DNA of 64,000 nucleotides from Candidatus Nanopelagicales bacterium (GTDB lineage: Bacteria; Actinomycetota; Actinomycetes; S36-B12). The position numbers and the translations under genes were made by a program. The stretch's first letter is position 1. Each line of letters starts with the position of its first letter. Below the pieces are notes generated by a model. It had not been told where the DNA came from. It ran no database searches and was given only the letters and a program-made list of their open reading frames with translations. The stretch is taken from contig JAGYJJ010000004.1 of assembly GCA_018402235.1 (NCBI GenBank), positions 951,256 through 1,015,255 of the forward strand. Direction: 5' to 3'. Below, piece after piece: positions 55,289-63,519 of the stretch.

Positions 55289-56158
55289 ATGCCGGAAAAA
55301 CTCGTCGTTGGTGCGGCCCAGATCCCGACCGTTCCTGAGGACATTGAGGCGAACCTCGAGACCCACCTGGACCACATCGCCCAGGCCCGATCCCGGGGCT
55401 GTGATCTCGTCGTCTTCCCAGAGTTATCCCTGACCGGTTACACCCTGTCCGATGAGAGCTTTCGGCTGGCGCGTTCTCGTCACTCGAAGGTGGTCCGGCA
55501 ACTTGCCGAAGTGTCCGAGGGCATCACTACGCAGTTCGGCTTCATCGAGGAGGGCCCGGCTGCTCAGTTCTACAACGCGACCCTCGCCGTCCGCGACGGA
55601 GAGATACGGCACCTGCACCGCAAAGTGAACTTGCCGTCCTACGGCAACCTCGATGAGAACAAGCACTTTGCGACCGGCCGCTTCATGGAAACGGCTCAAC
55701 TTGATGAGACCTGGCGCTACGCGATCGTGATTTGCGCCGATGCGTGGAATCCGGCACTGGTCCACCTAGCAGCAATGAACGGTGCCAGCTTGCTGAGTAT
55801 CCCGATCAGTTCGTCGGTTGACGCGGTGGGCGGGGAATTTTCAAACCCCAAGGGCTGGGACCTCGCTATCCGGTTCTACGCAATGATGTACGGGATGCCC
55901 GTTGTGATGACGAACCGTGTGGGAACAGAAGGTGGTCACCGATTCTGGGGTGGCTCAGCGATCATTGATGCGCACGGCCATATCTTGGAACAAGCTGGCG
56001 ATGAGCCCACGCTTGTCGTTGCTGAACTCGACTACAACCAAGTCCGTGAAGCACGTTTCCACCTGCCGACTGTGCGCGATTCGAACTTCTCGTTGATCCA
56101 ACGGGAAGTCAATCGTCTATCCAACATTCTAGGTGTTCCCGAGAGCGTCCGCGACTGA
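55289..56158 (+). CDS. nitrilase/cyanide hydratase superfamily amidohydrolase
   Basis: A 289-residue C-N hydrolase with the full catalytic triad Glu45 (PELSLTGY), Lys112 (HRKVNLPSYG) and Cys149 (ICADAWNP). This fold hydrolyses nitriles, amides or N-carbamoyl groups; the exact branch is not readable. It follows the M24 gene by 15 bp, so it probably acts in the same pathway. Its stop converges on the aminotransferase gene. Confidence 0.85.
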   Translation: MPEKLVVGAAQIPTVPEDIEANLETHLDHIAQARSRGCDLVVFPELSLTGYTLSDESFRLARSRHSKVVRQLAEVSEGITTQFGFIEEGPAAQFYNATLAVRDGEIRHLHRKVNLPSYGNLDENKHFATGRFMETAQLDETWRYAIVICADAWNPALVHLAAMNGASLLSIPISSSVDAVGGEFSNPKGWDLAIRFYAMMYGMPVVMTNRVGTEGGHRFWGGSAIIDAHGHILEQAGDEPTLVVAELDYNQVREARFHLPTVRDSNFSLIQREVNRLSNILGVPESVRD

Positions 56159-56175
56159 ACTGCGGCGGGGACCTC

Positions 56176-57537
56176 TCAGCCCGAGGTGATGTTCGCAACC
56201 GCCTCGGCGAAAAGTTCGGTGTGTCGATCGACATCGGCTGCCTGGGTGGCCGGACACATCAAGGCCATGTTGTGGAACGGAGTCATGAGCACTCCCCTGT
56301 TTGCCATGAACAAGTGCAGGTACTCCTCAAGATCATCGTCATGCGCTGCCGCTGATTCGCTGCCGGTGCGCGGCGGCGGATCGACGAACCGGTACTCGGC
56401 GCGAGCGCCGAGTTGGGTGATCGTCCAGGGAACCTGGGTATCGGACAGGACCTTCTCCACGCCCTCACGAAAACGTGTTGCCAACTCGATCATGTGATCG
56501 AACGCGAAATCGGTCAGCACCTCGCTCAAAGTCGCGCGCATCGCAGACGTACTCAGGGCATTTCCGGCCAACGTCCCACCCACGCCACCAACATCGATGA
56601 GATCGGCCTCGGGGTGCTGCTGGATACGGTCTGCGATTTCCTGGGTAATGCCGTACGCCCCCGAGGGGACACCCCCACCGATGCTCTTGCCGATCACCAC
56701 GATGTCCGGCCGCAAGTCCCAAAGACGTGTGCAGCCCCCTGGTCCCGCTGAGATGGTGTGGGTCTCATCGATCAGCAGCAATGTTTCGTACTTGTCGCAC
56801 AGTTCACGCACGGATTCCCAGAAACCAGGCTCGGGAAGGACGATGCCGATATTGGTCATGACCGGCTCGGCGATGAGGATCGCAACGTCGCCATGTGCGA
56901 GTGCGCGCTCAACCGATTTCAGATCATTGAACTCAGCAACTCGAGTGGTCTGGGAAACGGGGACGGCCGGACCAACATTTCCCTCACGCTCAATGGTCGA
57001 TCCATTCGGACCCGTTCGCACGAGGGTCTCGTCCACCGCGCCGTGATAGCAGTACGAGAAAGCACAGATCTTGTCGCGACCGGTCACCAGGCGAGCGATT
57101 CGCAGCGCCCAACGATTCGCATCGGTCGCTGTCAGCGCCAGCGACCACAGGGGTAGTCCAAACCGTCGACTTAAGTCGGCGGCAACCCACTCGGCATCGT
57201 CCGTCGGAAGCATCGTGGTGATACCGCCTGCGCCCTCGATGCGATCACGAACAGCACGCACTGTTGCTTCGGGTGAGTGACCGGCCATGGCCCCGGTGTC
57301 GCCCAGTGCGAAATCGATGTACTCATTGCCATCAACATCCACGATCCGGTTGCCTTTGGCTTGCGCGAAATGGATCGGGTGGCCGCCTGCCCATTTATTC
57401 ATCCAGGTCATCGGGACGCGACCCAGCAGATGATCAGCCGCATCGAACAATTCCTTGGACTTCGGCGTGCGGCTTCGGTAGAGCTCAACCTCGCGTGAGA
57501 TGGCGGCGGATAATGCGTCGCGATCGATGCCGCTCAC
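56176..57537 (-). CDS. class III aminotransferase (glutamate-1-semialdehyde aminomutase-like)
   Basis: A 453-residue PLP enzyme. The class III signature is LLLIDETHTISAGPGG, and the PLP-binding lysine lies in VIGKSIGGGVPSGAYG (near residue 280). The N-terminal WMNKWAGGHPIHFAQAKGN differs from HemL, so a catabolic transaminase or mutase is likelier than a heme enzyme. An insert around 370-385 is acidic. The GTG start has a strong GAGGAGGT ribosome site. It converges on the nitrilase gene and may belong functionally to the LysR-linked set. Confidence 0.82.
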   Translation of the reverse strand: MSGIDRDALSAAISREVELYRSRTPKSKELFDAADHLLGRVPMTWMNKWAGGHPIHFAQAKGNRIVDVDGNEYIDFALGDTGAMAGHSPEATVRAVRDRIEGAGGITTMLPTDDAEWVAADLSRRFGLPLWSLALTATDANRWALRIARLVTGRDKICAFSYCYHGAVDETLVRTGPNGSTIEREGNVGPAVPVSQTTRVAEFNDLKSVERALAHGDVAILIAEPVMTNIGIVLPEPGFWESVRELCDKYETLLLIDETHTISAGPGGCTRLWDLRPDIVVIGKSIGGGVPSGAYGITQEIADRIQQHPEADLIDVGGVGGTLAGNALSTSAMRATLSEVLTDFAFDHMIELATRFREGVEKVLSDTQVPWTITQLGARAEYRFVDPPPRTGSESAAAHDDDLEEYLHLFMANRGVLMTPFHNMALMCPATQAADVDRHTELFAEAVANITSG

Positions 57538-57622
57538 GGTTACCTCCTCGGTTATTGGCTCACTGAGCGTAAGCCAGCAAGGGGATCCTCAGGTATAGGC
57601 CAACGCCTTGGCACCAGCAAAT

Positions 57623-57657
57623 AAGCGAGGGGCCCGGCATAGCCGAACCCCTCGCTT
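57623..57657. terminator. hairpin terminator
   Basis: A perfect 10-bp stem (57623-57632 with 57648-57657) and an inner CGGC/GCCG stem. On the minus strand it is followed by TATTTGC, fitting termination of the gene at 57683-58225. Confidence 0.7.
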
Positions 57658-57682
57658 TGCGCGTAACGCGCTAGCGCAATGA

Positions 57683-58225
57683 CTACTCGCCGGCGATGTT
57701 GACAGCCTTGTCCAGACCCTTTTCCAGGTCTGCCACTGCAGCCTCGACGTCGCCCTTGTCTACTGCCTTGCTTGCCTTCTTGGTCGCCCGCGAGAGCGCC
57801 TTGTCTATGTCGGTATCGACGGCATCGACGGCCACCGCCACGAGAGCAGCCTCACCATCGTCCAGGAACTCGCCGAGTGCCTTCATGTCCTTGCGGCTGA
57901 TTCCGCCGGAGAAGTGACCGATTGCGCCGGCCACTATGCCCAGACCTGCACCTCCCGCGACGGCTGCACCGATTACTGCCATACCTGCGGGCGGGAACAC
58001 CGCTCCGATAATCGCACCGGCCACGATGCCTACGCCACCGGCAACTTTGCCGGCGTGGGTGGTCTCGTGCACGTGCAACCGACCCTTGTCGTTGCGTGAG
58101 ACCAGGGCTGCGGTGAGATCACGGATCTCGCCCGATGACTTGATCTGGCGCAGTGCCTCGAGATCGGCCTGTGCGTCCTCTTTGCTTGCGTAACTGGCCG
58201 CGTAGACCATGTACGTCTTATCCAT
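57683..58225 (-). CDS. hypothetical protein with glycine-rich membrane hairpin (DUF1269-like)
   Basis: A 180-residue protein starting MDKTYMVYAASYASKEDAQA. Residues about 55-100 are a Gly/Ala-rich hydrophobic double segment (GAIIGAVFPPAGMAVIGAAV), followed by an acidic helical tail with DDGEAALVAVAVDAVDTDID. This layout resembles DUF1269 or general-stress-type membrane-associated proteins. The function is unknown. It stands as a single gene before a strong terminator. Confidence 0.65.
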   Translation of the reverse strand: MDKTYMVYAASYASKEDAQADLEALRQIKSSGEIRDLTAALVSRNDKGRLHVHETTHAGKVAGGVGIVAGAIIGAVFPPAGMAVIGAAVAGGAGLGIVAGAIGHFSGGISRKDMKALGEFLDDGEAALVAVAVDAVDTDIDKALSRATKKASKAVDKGDVEAAVADLEKGLDKAVNIAGE

Positions 58226-58305
58226 GATTGTGTCCTTCCACGGGGGAATCCCCCGAATTGGGCAATTCATCTAATTGCCGTATCTAAGGCTAGTTGGTTG
58301 CCCCG

Positions 58306-58410
58306 TCAGCCGTCCAGGTCGTCGAGGTCGTCCAGCAACTCCGGGGAGGTGGGATCGAACCCTTGATCGTCCTCGAGTTCCAAATCCTCCGGATTGGTGC
58401 GCGATGTCAT
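58306..58410 (-). CDS. possible 34-residue acidic peptide
   Basis: MTSRTNPEDLELEDDQGFD then an Asp/Leu-rich end (LLDDLDDLDG). Composition is biased and the ribosome site is weak, but the frame is clean in an otherwise empty spacer. Low confidence. Confidence 0.3.
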   Translation of the reverse strand: MTSRTNPEDLELEDDQGFDPTSPELLDDLDDLDG

Positions 58411-58629
58411 GAGCCGGAGCCTAGGTAAAAGGAAGTCTGAGTAGGTGGGCACCGGATGGCGTCCGAGTGAATATTCGATGACGCACCGACACGAAATAGC
58501 CCAAAAAGCAGGGATATCCCAATGTCTGGGAGTGGGGGTCCAGCACCCCCGGGACCATTGCCTCCATCGTGGCGCCCCATCGCCTGACCCGGTCGAGTGA
58601 CGCCGCACCAACCCAAGTGGAGGGATCTC

Positions 58630-59367
58630 GTGAGTACTCGCAAGCTCATCGCTGAATTCGTGGGGACGTTCCTACTCGTCTTTCTTGCCGTCGGAACGGC
58701 CGTCTTCGGCATTGCCGCCGTGGTCGGTGTCGACGGCGGCGGCCCAGGTTCCGGCGTAGTCGGTGTCGCCCTTGCCTTCGGCCTCGTCCTGCTCGGCATC
58801 GCCTACGCCTTTGGTCCAGTCTCCGGCGCGCATGTGAACCCGGCCGTGACCTTGGCCATGCTCGTGGGCCGGCGGATGCCAGCCAGTGAAGCCATCGGCT
58901 ATTGGATCGTTCAGTTTCTGGGTGCCATCGCTGCAGGTGGCCTGCTCAAGTTGTTCGTCAGCAGCTTCGGTGTTACCGACTACACCGGTGCACTCGGCAC
59001 GAACAGTTACGACAACGGCGCCATCAACTTGGCGGGTGCATTCGTCATCGAGGCAGTGCTCACCGCAGCGTTTGTGCTCGTCATCTTGCTGGTCACCGAA
59101 AAGATCGCCGCTCCCGGCTTTGCCGGCATTGCCATCGGTCTGACCTTGACCCTGGTTCACCTGGTCGGCATTCCCCTCACCGGCACATCGGTGAACCCAG
59201 CTCGTTCGCTCGGCCCGGCTCTGTTCGAAGGCGGCGTAGCGATGCAGCAGGTATGGCTGTTCATCCTGGCACCGCTGGTCGGTGCGGTTATCGCTGTTGT
59301 CGTCTGGAAGTTGACGAAGACCAGCGACGAGGAAGCCCGTCGTCTGGTGGCTGGCGACGAGGCGTAA
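58630..59367 (+). CDS. aqpZ: aquaporin (MIP family)
   Basis: A 245-residue channel with six helices and both NPA boxes: SGAHVNPAVT and GTSVNPARSLGPA. The arginine after the second NPA is present, as in water-selective AqpZ. The GTG at 58630 has a GGAGGG site 6 bp upstream and is preferred over an earlier ATG with none. The 58411-58629 leader holds two small dyads (GGGATATCCC at 58511-58520 and a 6-bp stem at 58534-58550) of unknown meaning. Confidence 0.9.
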   Translation: MSTRKLIAEFVGTFLLVFLAVGTAVFGIAAVVGVDGGGPGSGVVGVALAFGLVLLGIAYAFGPVSGAHVNPAVTLAMLVGRRMPASEAIGYWIVQFLGAIAAGGLLKLFVSSFGVTDYTGALGTNSYDNGAINLAGAFVIEAVLTAAFVLVILLVTEKIAAPGFAGIAIGLTLTLVHLVGIPLTGTSVNPARSLGPALFEGGVAMQQVWLFILAPLVGAVIAVVVWKLTKTSDEEARRLVAGDEA

Positions 59368-59394
59368 GAACGAAGCGTAAAAACGTATGTGAGC

Positions 59395-59428
59395 AACAGT
59401 GGGGCGGCCGACAAGCCGCCCCACTGTT
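59395..59428. terminator. hairpin terminator after aquaporin gene
   Basis: A perfect 13-bp stem (59395-59407 with 59416-59428) and an 8-nt loop, followed by GTTAT. It lies between convergent genes and may act in both directions. Confidence 0.7.
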
Positions 59429-59458
59429 GTTATCAGCCTGAATGCCAAACAGGCAGCT

Positions 59459-60145
59459 TCAAAGTCTGCTCACGAACGCAATGAGCACGGCTGCGCTTCC
59501 TGTCAGATAGAGCCCGACGATGAGGAACATGGCGCCGAGAATCGTGAAGTTGTGGCGCAACACGTAGTCAGAGACCTTGGCTAGGGCACCGCTATTTCGT
59601 CGACCCAGGACAACAGCGAGAACAACCGGTAGCCACAAGGTGGTGAAGACGAGTGCGTACAACAGCAGCAACGCCAATACCTGCCAGAGCACTCTCTCGC
59701 GAGATATCGCAATATCGTGCAGGGCGGGTAGAAGAAGTGCGAAACTCGTGAGCGACTTGCCATTCATTACCAAACCAAGGATGAAGAAGTCCCTCGGTGA
59801 TCCATCCGTGGCTTTGCTCTTCAGGAAGTCTGCAGACTTCTGCTCAAGTCGGGGATGTGAGATCAGCAACCAGACCGCTGCTGCAAGGAACGCCAGCCCG
59901 ATGATCGTCCGAATGCTGATTCCAAGAATGTCGAGCGAACCAGGTTCGGGCTTCGGCAATTGATTGAAGCCCAGGAAGACGAGGGCACCGAAGGCGAGCA
60001 AAGGAACTGCCGCTCCGACTGCAAACGCACGGGCTCTGGGCCACCAATGGGGTTGGCCGACGATAAGCAACTGCAGGGCGAACAGTCCAGGCCGGACAGC
60101 TGCTGCCAAACCCAAGGGAATGACAGTTACCAGCAAAGGCAGCAT
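59459..60145 (-). CDS. GAP family (LysE-like / SfLAP) membrane protein
   Basis: A 228-residue protein with about six helices, opening with LLVTVIPLGLAAAVRPGLFA and carrying the cytoplasmic loop RDFFILGLVMNGKSLTSFAL, as in the Sap/GAP family of mycobacteria. Mycobacterial members are tied to glycolipid export; the substrate here is unknown. Confidence 0.7.
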   Translation of the reverse strand: MLPLLVTVIPLGLAAAVRPGLFALQLLIVGQPHWWPRARAFAVGAAVPLLAFGALVFLGFNQLPKPEPGSLDILGISIRTIIGLAFLAAAVWLLISHPRLEQKSADFLKSKATDGSPRDFFILGLVMNGKSLTSFALLLPALHDIAISRERVLWQVLALLLLYALVFTTLWLPVVLAVVLGRRNSGALAKVSDYVLRHNFTILGAMFLIVGLYLTGSAAVLIAFVSRL

Positions 60146-60154
60146 GACAAGGAC

Positions 60155-60601
60155 CTACCGCTGTGGGAGGCGAGCCCAACGCGACTCTGCCTGAACCCGA
60201 ACCTTGCCATCGGATTTCAAGGTGGCCGCAACAACCATGGAGGATTCCGTGCGCTCGGTGATCTGCGCATGTAATTCGCATGGATGTTCCAAAAAGGTAG
60301 GCAGCCGGTACCGCAACTGAAGTCCGGCGGTAACCCACAGATCCACTAACTCGCCCGTTTCGCTTGCCGAGTCGAGCAGAACGGCTGCCCCTGAATGACA
60401 ATCCAGAATCGTCGCGATGATGCCTCCGTTCAAAGTGCCCATTCCGTTGCTGTGGGCTTCATCCGCCACGAACGTCGAAATCACTCCGTTCTCCGCCTCG
60501 AAACTTGTAAGCCTCAGGCCCTGGGGGTTCGCCTGCCCGCAGCCAAAGCAGGTGGACTCCGGGTAGAAGCGCTCTTGGATGCTGATCGGGCTCGGCGTCA
60601 C
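60155..60601 (-). CDS. PaaI-type hotdog-fold thioesterase
   Basis: A 148-residue protein with CFGCGQANPQGLRL at the N-terminus and the active-site helix NGGIIATILDCHSGAAV, typical of acyl-CoA thioesterases of the 4HBT group. It is 9 bp upstream of the GAP gene and co-directional. The substrate chain is unknown. Confidence 0.8.
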   Translation of the reverse strand: MTPSPISIQERFYPESTCFGCGQANPQGLRLTSFEAENGVISTFVADEAHSNGMGTLNGGIIATILDCHSGAAVLLDSASETGELVDLWVTAGLQLRYRLPTFLEHPCELHAQITERTESSMVVAATLKSDGKVRVQAESRWARLPQR

Positions 60602-60612
60602 GGCACAGCAGC

Positions 60613-61059
60613 CTAGTTAGTTGTGGCTCGCTTAAACACGCAGTCAGAATCAAGTGCCCGTGCCATCACCAAACGCAACCGGGCTTGACAGTTGGTGAAC
60701 GTGAGAGTTGAGCCGTCTTCAGAGAGCTCACCGCGCAACACTCCGCTGCCACGATCAAAGCGACCCTGCTTTGCCCGCATGACCAGCTTGTCATCACGCA
60801 CCGTTGCCACGAAGGGCATGCGAGGACCTTTTCGTCCATCGCGATACTCAAATCTGATCATTCCGGAATAGGACGACTCCACGCTCTTGCCCGGGGACAT
60901 GGTCAGGAAATAGCCGATCCCGTTGTCTCTCAAAGAATGTGAGTCCCATCGACCTGATGTAAGTTCAGCCGCCTGCGCATGTCCTGCGATCGAGACCATC
61001 ACAACGAGACTTACCAGCAACGAGGCTAGGCGGCGAGCGATCACACCGAAGTGTGTCAC
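60613..61059 (-). CDS. secreted hypothetical protein
   Basis: The GTG at 61059, after an AGGA ribosome site, starts a signal peptide (ARRLASLLVSLVVMVSIAGHAQA). The mature part of about 120 residues is beta-rich (MIRFEYRDGRKGPRMPFVA) with two cysteines near the C-terminus, probably a disulfide. No family recognised. Confidence 0.6.
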   Translation of the reverse strand: MTHFGVIARRLASLLVSLVVMVSIAGHAQAAELTSGRWDSHSLRDNGIGYFLTMSPGKSVESSYSGMIRFEYRDGRKGPRMPFVATVRDDKLVMRAKQGRFDRGSGVLRGELSEDGSTLTFTNCQARLRLVMARALDSDCVFKRATTN

Positions 61060-61124
61060 GGTCCTGGAATGGCGATACTTCAGGAGCAAGTTTGGTGTCT
61101 GCTCACGGACGCGCACTTCCAAAG

Positions 61125-62357
61125 TCATGGACGTCGGGGCGGAACCGGAGGTGCCACATCGCACGAACGTCCGGCTGGTCGCCCCGCAAAACGATCGGCT
61201 ATCCAATCAACCGCTGCTGGCCCAGAGACGTGAGCGGCCTGCTCATGGTTGACGTCACCCATCCACAGAAAACTCACCGTCGAGCCACCCTCGCACCACT
61301 GCTCTTGGATCATTGCGTTCGGCCATGGCAGCACAACTTCATCCGCTGTTCCTTGAGCAATGAACACCGGCATGTCCGCTGGCATCACCGGGGGCGTCTG
61401 GTCGAGCATGGCGTCGCTCCACGCCTGATCGGTAAGTGGGTTCACGGCGAAGATCTGCTGCCCAAACTTCTCACGGGCCAGCGCCTCAAGGCCCGACTCC
61501 TTAATGCATTCGGTTGCCAACCGTGCGCTCGCACTACGCCCCGCTCGGGAAAGAATCGAGTCAACCGGAAGGTTCGGGTAGTAGGTGGGCCAGGACTCCA
61601 CGAGATCGGAGCCGATCACCCATCCCACAGCCGTATCCCATTGCGCCGAAGCGATCTCTGAGAGGTTCAACGCCGGTGCTGCCGCCGCAACGCCCACCAA
61701 TTCCAGCTCGGGTGCGTATTGCGGACCCAGGTGCCCTGTCCAGATGGACGCGTGACCACCCTGGGAGTGCCCGAAAGTTGCATACCTGTTGCCTGCTGCT
61801 GCTTCGGGCATCTTCTGCGCCGCGCGCACCGCGTTCACCACATCGCGCACTTCGGACTGCGCGATCAGGTACTGATTCGGACCGGGCGTCCCCAACCCGA
61901 CGTAATCGGTCGCCACGATGACCCAGCCCTGGTCCATCATCGGGCCCACGAAAGTGAACATGTCCGCTGTTGGATTCTTCGAACGAGACGGAACGCACGC
62001 ATCACCCATACCCAAGGTGCCGTGCTCCCACGCCACAACCGGCCTACCTCCCGGTGGCGCTGGCGCATCGGGGATGAAAATCATTCCGCCCGTCACTGCT
62101 CGCGTTCCATCGGGTCGCTCGGATACATACAAGATGCGTTGCGCCGATCCACCCGCTACCTCAATATCCAACGGTTCAGCGCGGACAACTGTTCCGAGTT
62201 CACTCGGAATCGGATCCGGTGGCGCGTAGAACGGATCGAGGCTGGACTGCATGGTGCGATTCTCCTCCCAGTTCGCTCCGAACGTGGCAATACCGATCAA
62301 GGCGGCGGCAGCGATGAGTGCAACCGTGACAAGGCCGACCACTCGGAAGAAGCGCAT
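61125..62357 (-). CDS. secretory lipase family alpha/beta hydrolase
   Basis: A 410-residue protein beginning with a membrane or signal helix (MRFFRVVGLVTVALIAAAAL). The fold shows VVAWEHGTLG, the nucleophile TFGHSQGGHAS, acid GTADEVV and base GDVNHEQAA, as in PF03583 lipases. The ATG at 62357 sits 7 nt after TAGGGT and is preferred over the GTG at 62366, which would overlap that element. Probably hydrolyses esters outside the cell. Confidence 0.85.
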   Translation of the reverse strand: MRFFRVVGLVTVALIAAAALIGIATFGANWEENRTMQSSLDPFYAPPDPIPSELGTVVRAEPLDIEVAGGSAQRILYVSERPDGTRAVTGGMIFIPDAPAPPGGRPVVAWEHGTLGMGDACVPSRSKNPTADMFTFVGPMMDQGWVIVATDYVGLGTPGPNQYLIAQSEVRDVVNAVRAAQKMPEAAAGNRYATFGHSQGGHASIWTGHLGPQYAPELELVGVAAAAPALNLSEIASAQWDTAVGWVIGSDLVESWPTYYPNLPVDSILSRAGRSASARLATECIKESGLEALAREKFGQQIFAVNPLTDQAWSDAMLDQTPPVMPADMPVFIAQGTADEVVLPWPNAMIQEQWCEGGSTVSFLWMGDVNHEQAAHVSGPAAVDWIADRFAGRPAGRSCDVAPPVPPRRP

Positions 62358-62364
62358 GAACGGC

Positions 62365-62370
62365 ACCCTA
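62365..62370 (-). promoter_or_regulatory. putative -10 element of the lipase gene, leaderless start
   Basis: TAGGGT on the minus strand is followed by seven bases and the ATG at 62357. Confidence 0.42.
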
Positions 62371-62463
62371 TGGCTCCGCTGCTAGTAACCATCTGGCCAC
62401 CGCAGTTTCGGAGAACTATGCAACCTATTTGCCAAATGGGATTCCTACTGTTGTACTCGCTCA

Positions 62464-63144
62464 GTGAAGTCTCCAGGCGCCGTCCTTTCCATGGTTGTTG
62501 GATTCCTACTCGCTGCAGGTATTGCGAACCCAGCGCTTGCTCAAGACGAGGTTGCCGCAACCGAGCCTTCGTACCTATTCGTGTTCGATGGCGAAGACGC
62601 TCAACTCAAACAGGTCAGCGGGAAGGCAGATACTTTCGAGTTGACCGTTCCCACACGAGGCAGGGGTCATTTGGTGACCTGGTTTACGGATCGACCCGTG
62701 CGAGATGTCGGTCACACCACGATGAAGAACTTCGTAGGTTTGTGGCAGCAAGACGGCGACGACGGTTTCGCAGAGAATCCACCGAACGTAGCGATCTCTT
62801 TCAACCAGAGGACTGTCATTGCCACGATGGACGAGCCGAAACTCATTCGAACACGAAAGGGTGGCCAGGCGCTCAGGTCCACGATGACGTTGGTGAAGGG
62901 CGAGGCGCTCACCACGTTGCTGCAAGAGAACGAAAACCTGGCGGCTCAAGTGAAGCGAGCCTCCAGCAACACGATTCGAGGCACAAGAAGGCTTCCTGCT
63001 GTAAGCGTCTTCGTCGACTCAGCTCAATCGCCTTATAGCGATTCCAGCAGTCACAATGACGACCCCCGTCCTGACTCCAGTGATGAAGATGACGACCACG
63101 AACAACCTCCCGACGAGACGCAAGAGGAGACGGATAATTCGTAG
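62464..63144 (+). CDS. secreted hypothetical protein with acidic tail
   Basis: A 226-residue protein starting at GTG with a signal peptide (VVGFLLAAGIANPALA). The C-terminal 40 residues are Ser/Asp/Glu-rich and disordered (SSDEDDDHEQPPDETQEETD). The middle has TWFTDRPVRDVGHTTMKNFV, which I cannot assign. Co-directional with the next two genes. Confidence 0.62.
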   Translation: MKSPGAVLSMVVGFLLAAGIANPALAQDEVAATEPSYLFVFDGEDAQLKQVSGKADTFELTVPTRGRGHLVTWFTDRPVRDVGHTTMKNFVGLWQQDGDDGFAENPPNVAISFNQRTVIATMDEPKLIRTRKGGQALRSTMTLVKGEALTTLLQENENLAAQVKRASSNTIRGTRRLPAVSVFVDSAQSPYSDSSSHNDDPRPDSSDEDDDHEQPPDETQEETDNS

Positions 63145-63200
63145 TTCCTGTTATTTGAGTTTGCGTGTTCACCTCCACACACCAGCGAAGGGGTCCATCC

Positions 63201-63497
63201 ATGTTGAAGACTGCAGTAGTTTCAGGAGCCGTTGGCGTTCTTCAACTGACTGCAGCCATCGCCCCACCTGCAGCCGCTCGCATGATCGATCGTGTGGGAC
63301 AGGTCTGTGGGGAAGCACTTGTCACTGCGAAGATGCAACAAGAGGACGGCAAGGTTCTTCATCGAATGAACCGCACGACCGACCGCAACTTCGCCTTCGA
63401 CGTGTGGCGTTACGTGCCCCGCAGCGCTAATCAGATTGACATCCGCCTGTCTGGTCCGTCCGGCCAGGAATGTTCGATCAAACTCGCTGCTAAGTAG
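63201..63497 (+). CDS. small secreted hypothetical protein
   Basis: A 98-residue protein with a signal peptide (AVVSGAVGVLQLTAAIAPPAAA). The mature part has two cysteines (QVCGEAL, ECSIKL) and a basic middle. The ATG at 63201 is preferred over an upstream GTG because the signal sequence starts there. No family recognised. Confidence 0.58.
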   Translation: MLKTAVVSGAVGVLQLTAAIAPPAAARMIDRVGQVCGEALVTAKMQQEDGKVLHRMNRTTDRNFAFDVWRYVPRSANQIDIRLSGPSGQECSIKLAAK

Positions 63498-63519
63498 AAC
63501 TGGCTAGGAGTGGTCGGCC

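Noticed and set aside
58306-58611. A 101-codon reading of the acidic peptide frame
   Set aside because: The upstream part is Arg/Trp/Cys-rich and overlaps the hairpin-bearing aquaporin leader; only the last 34 codons look protein-like.
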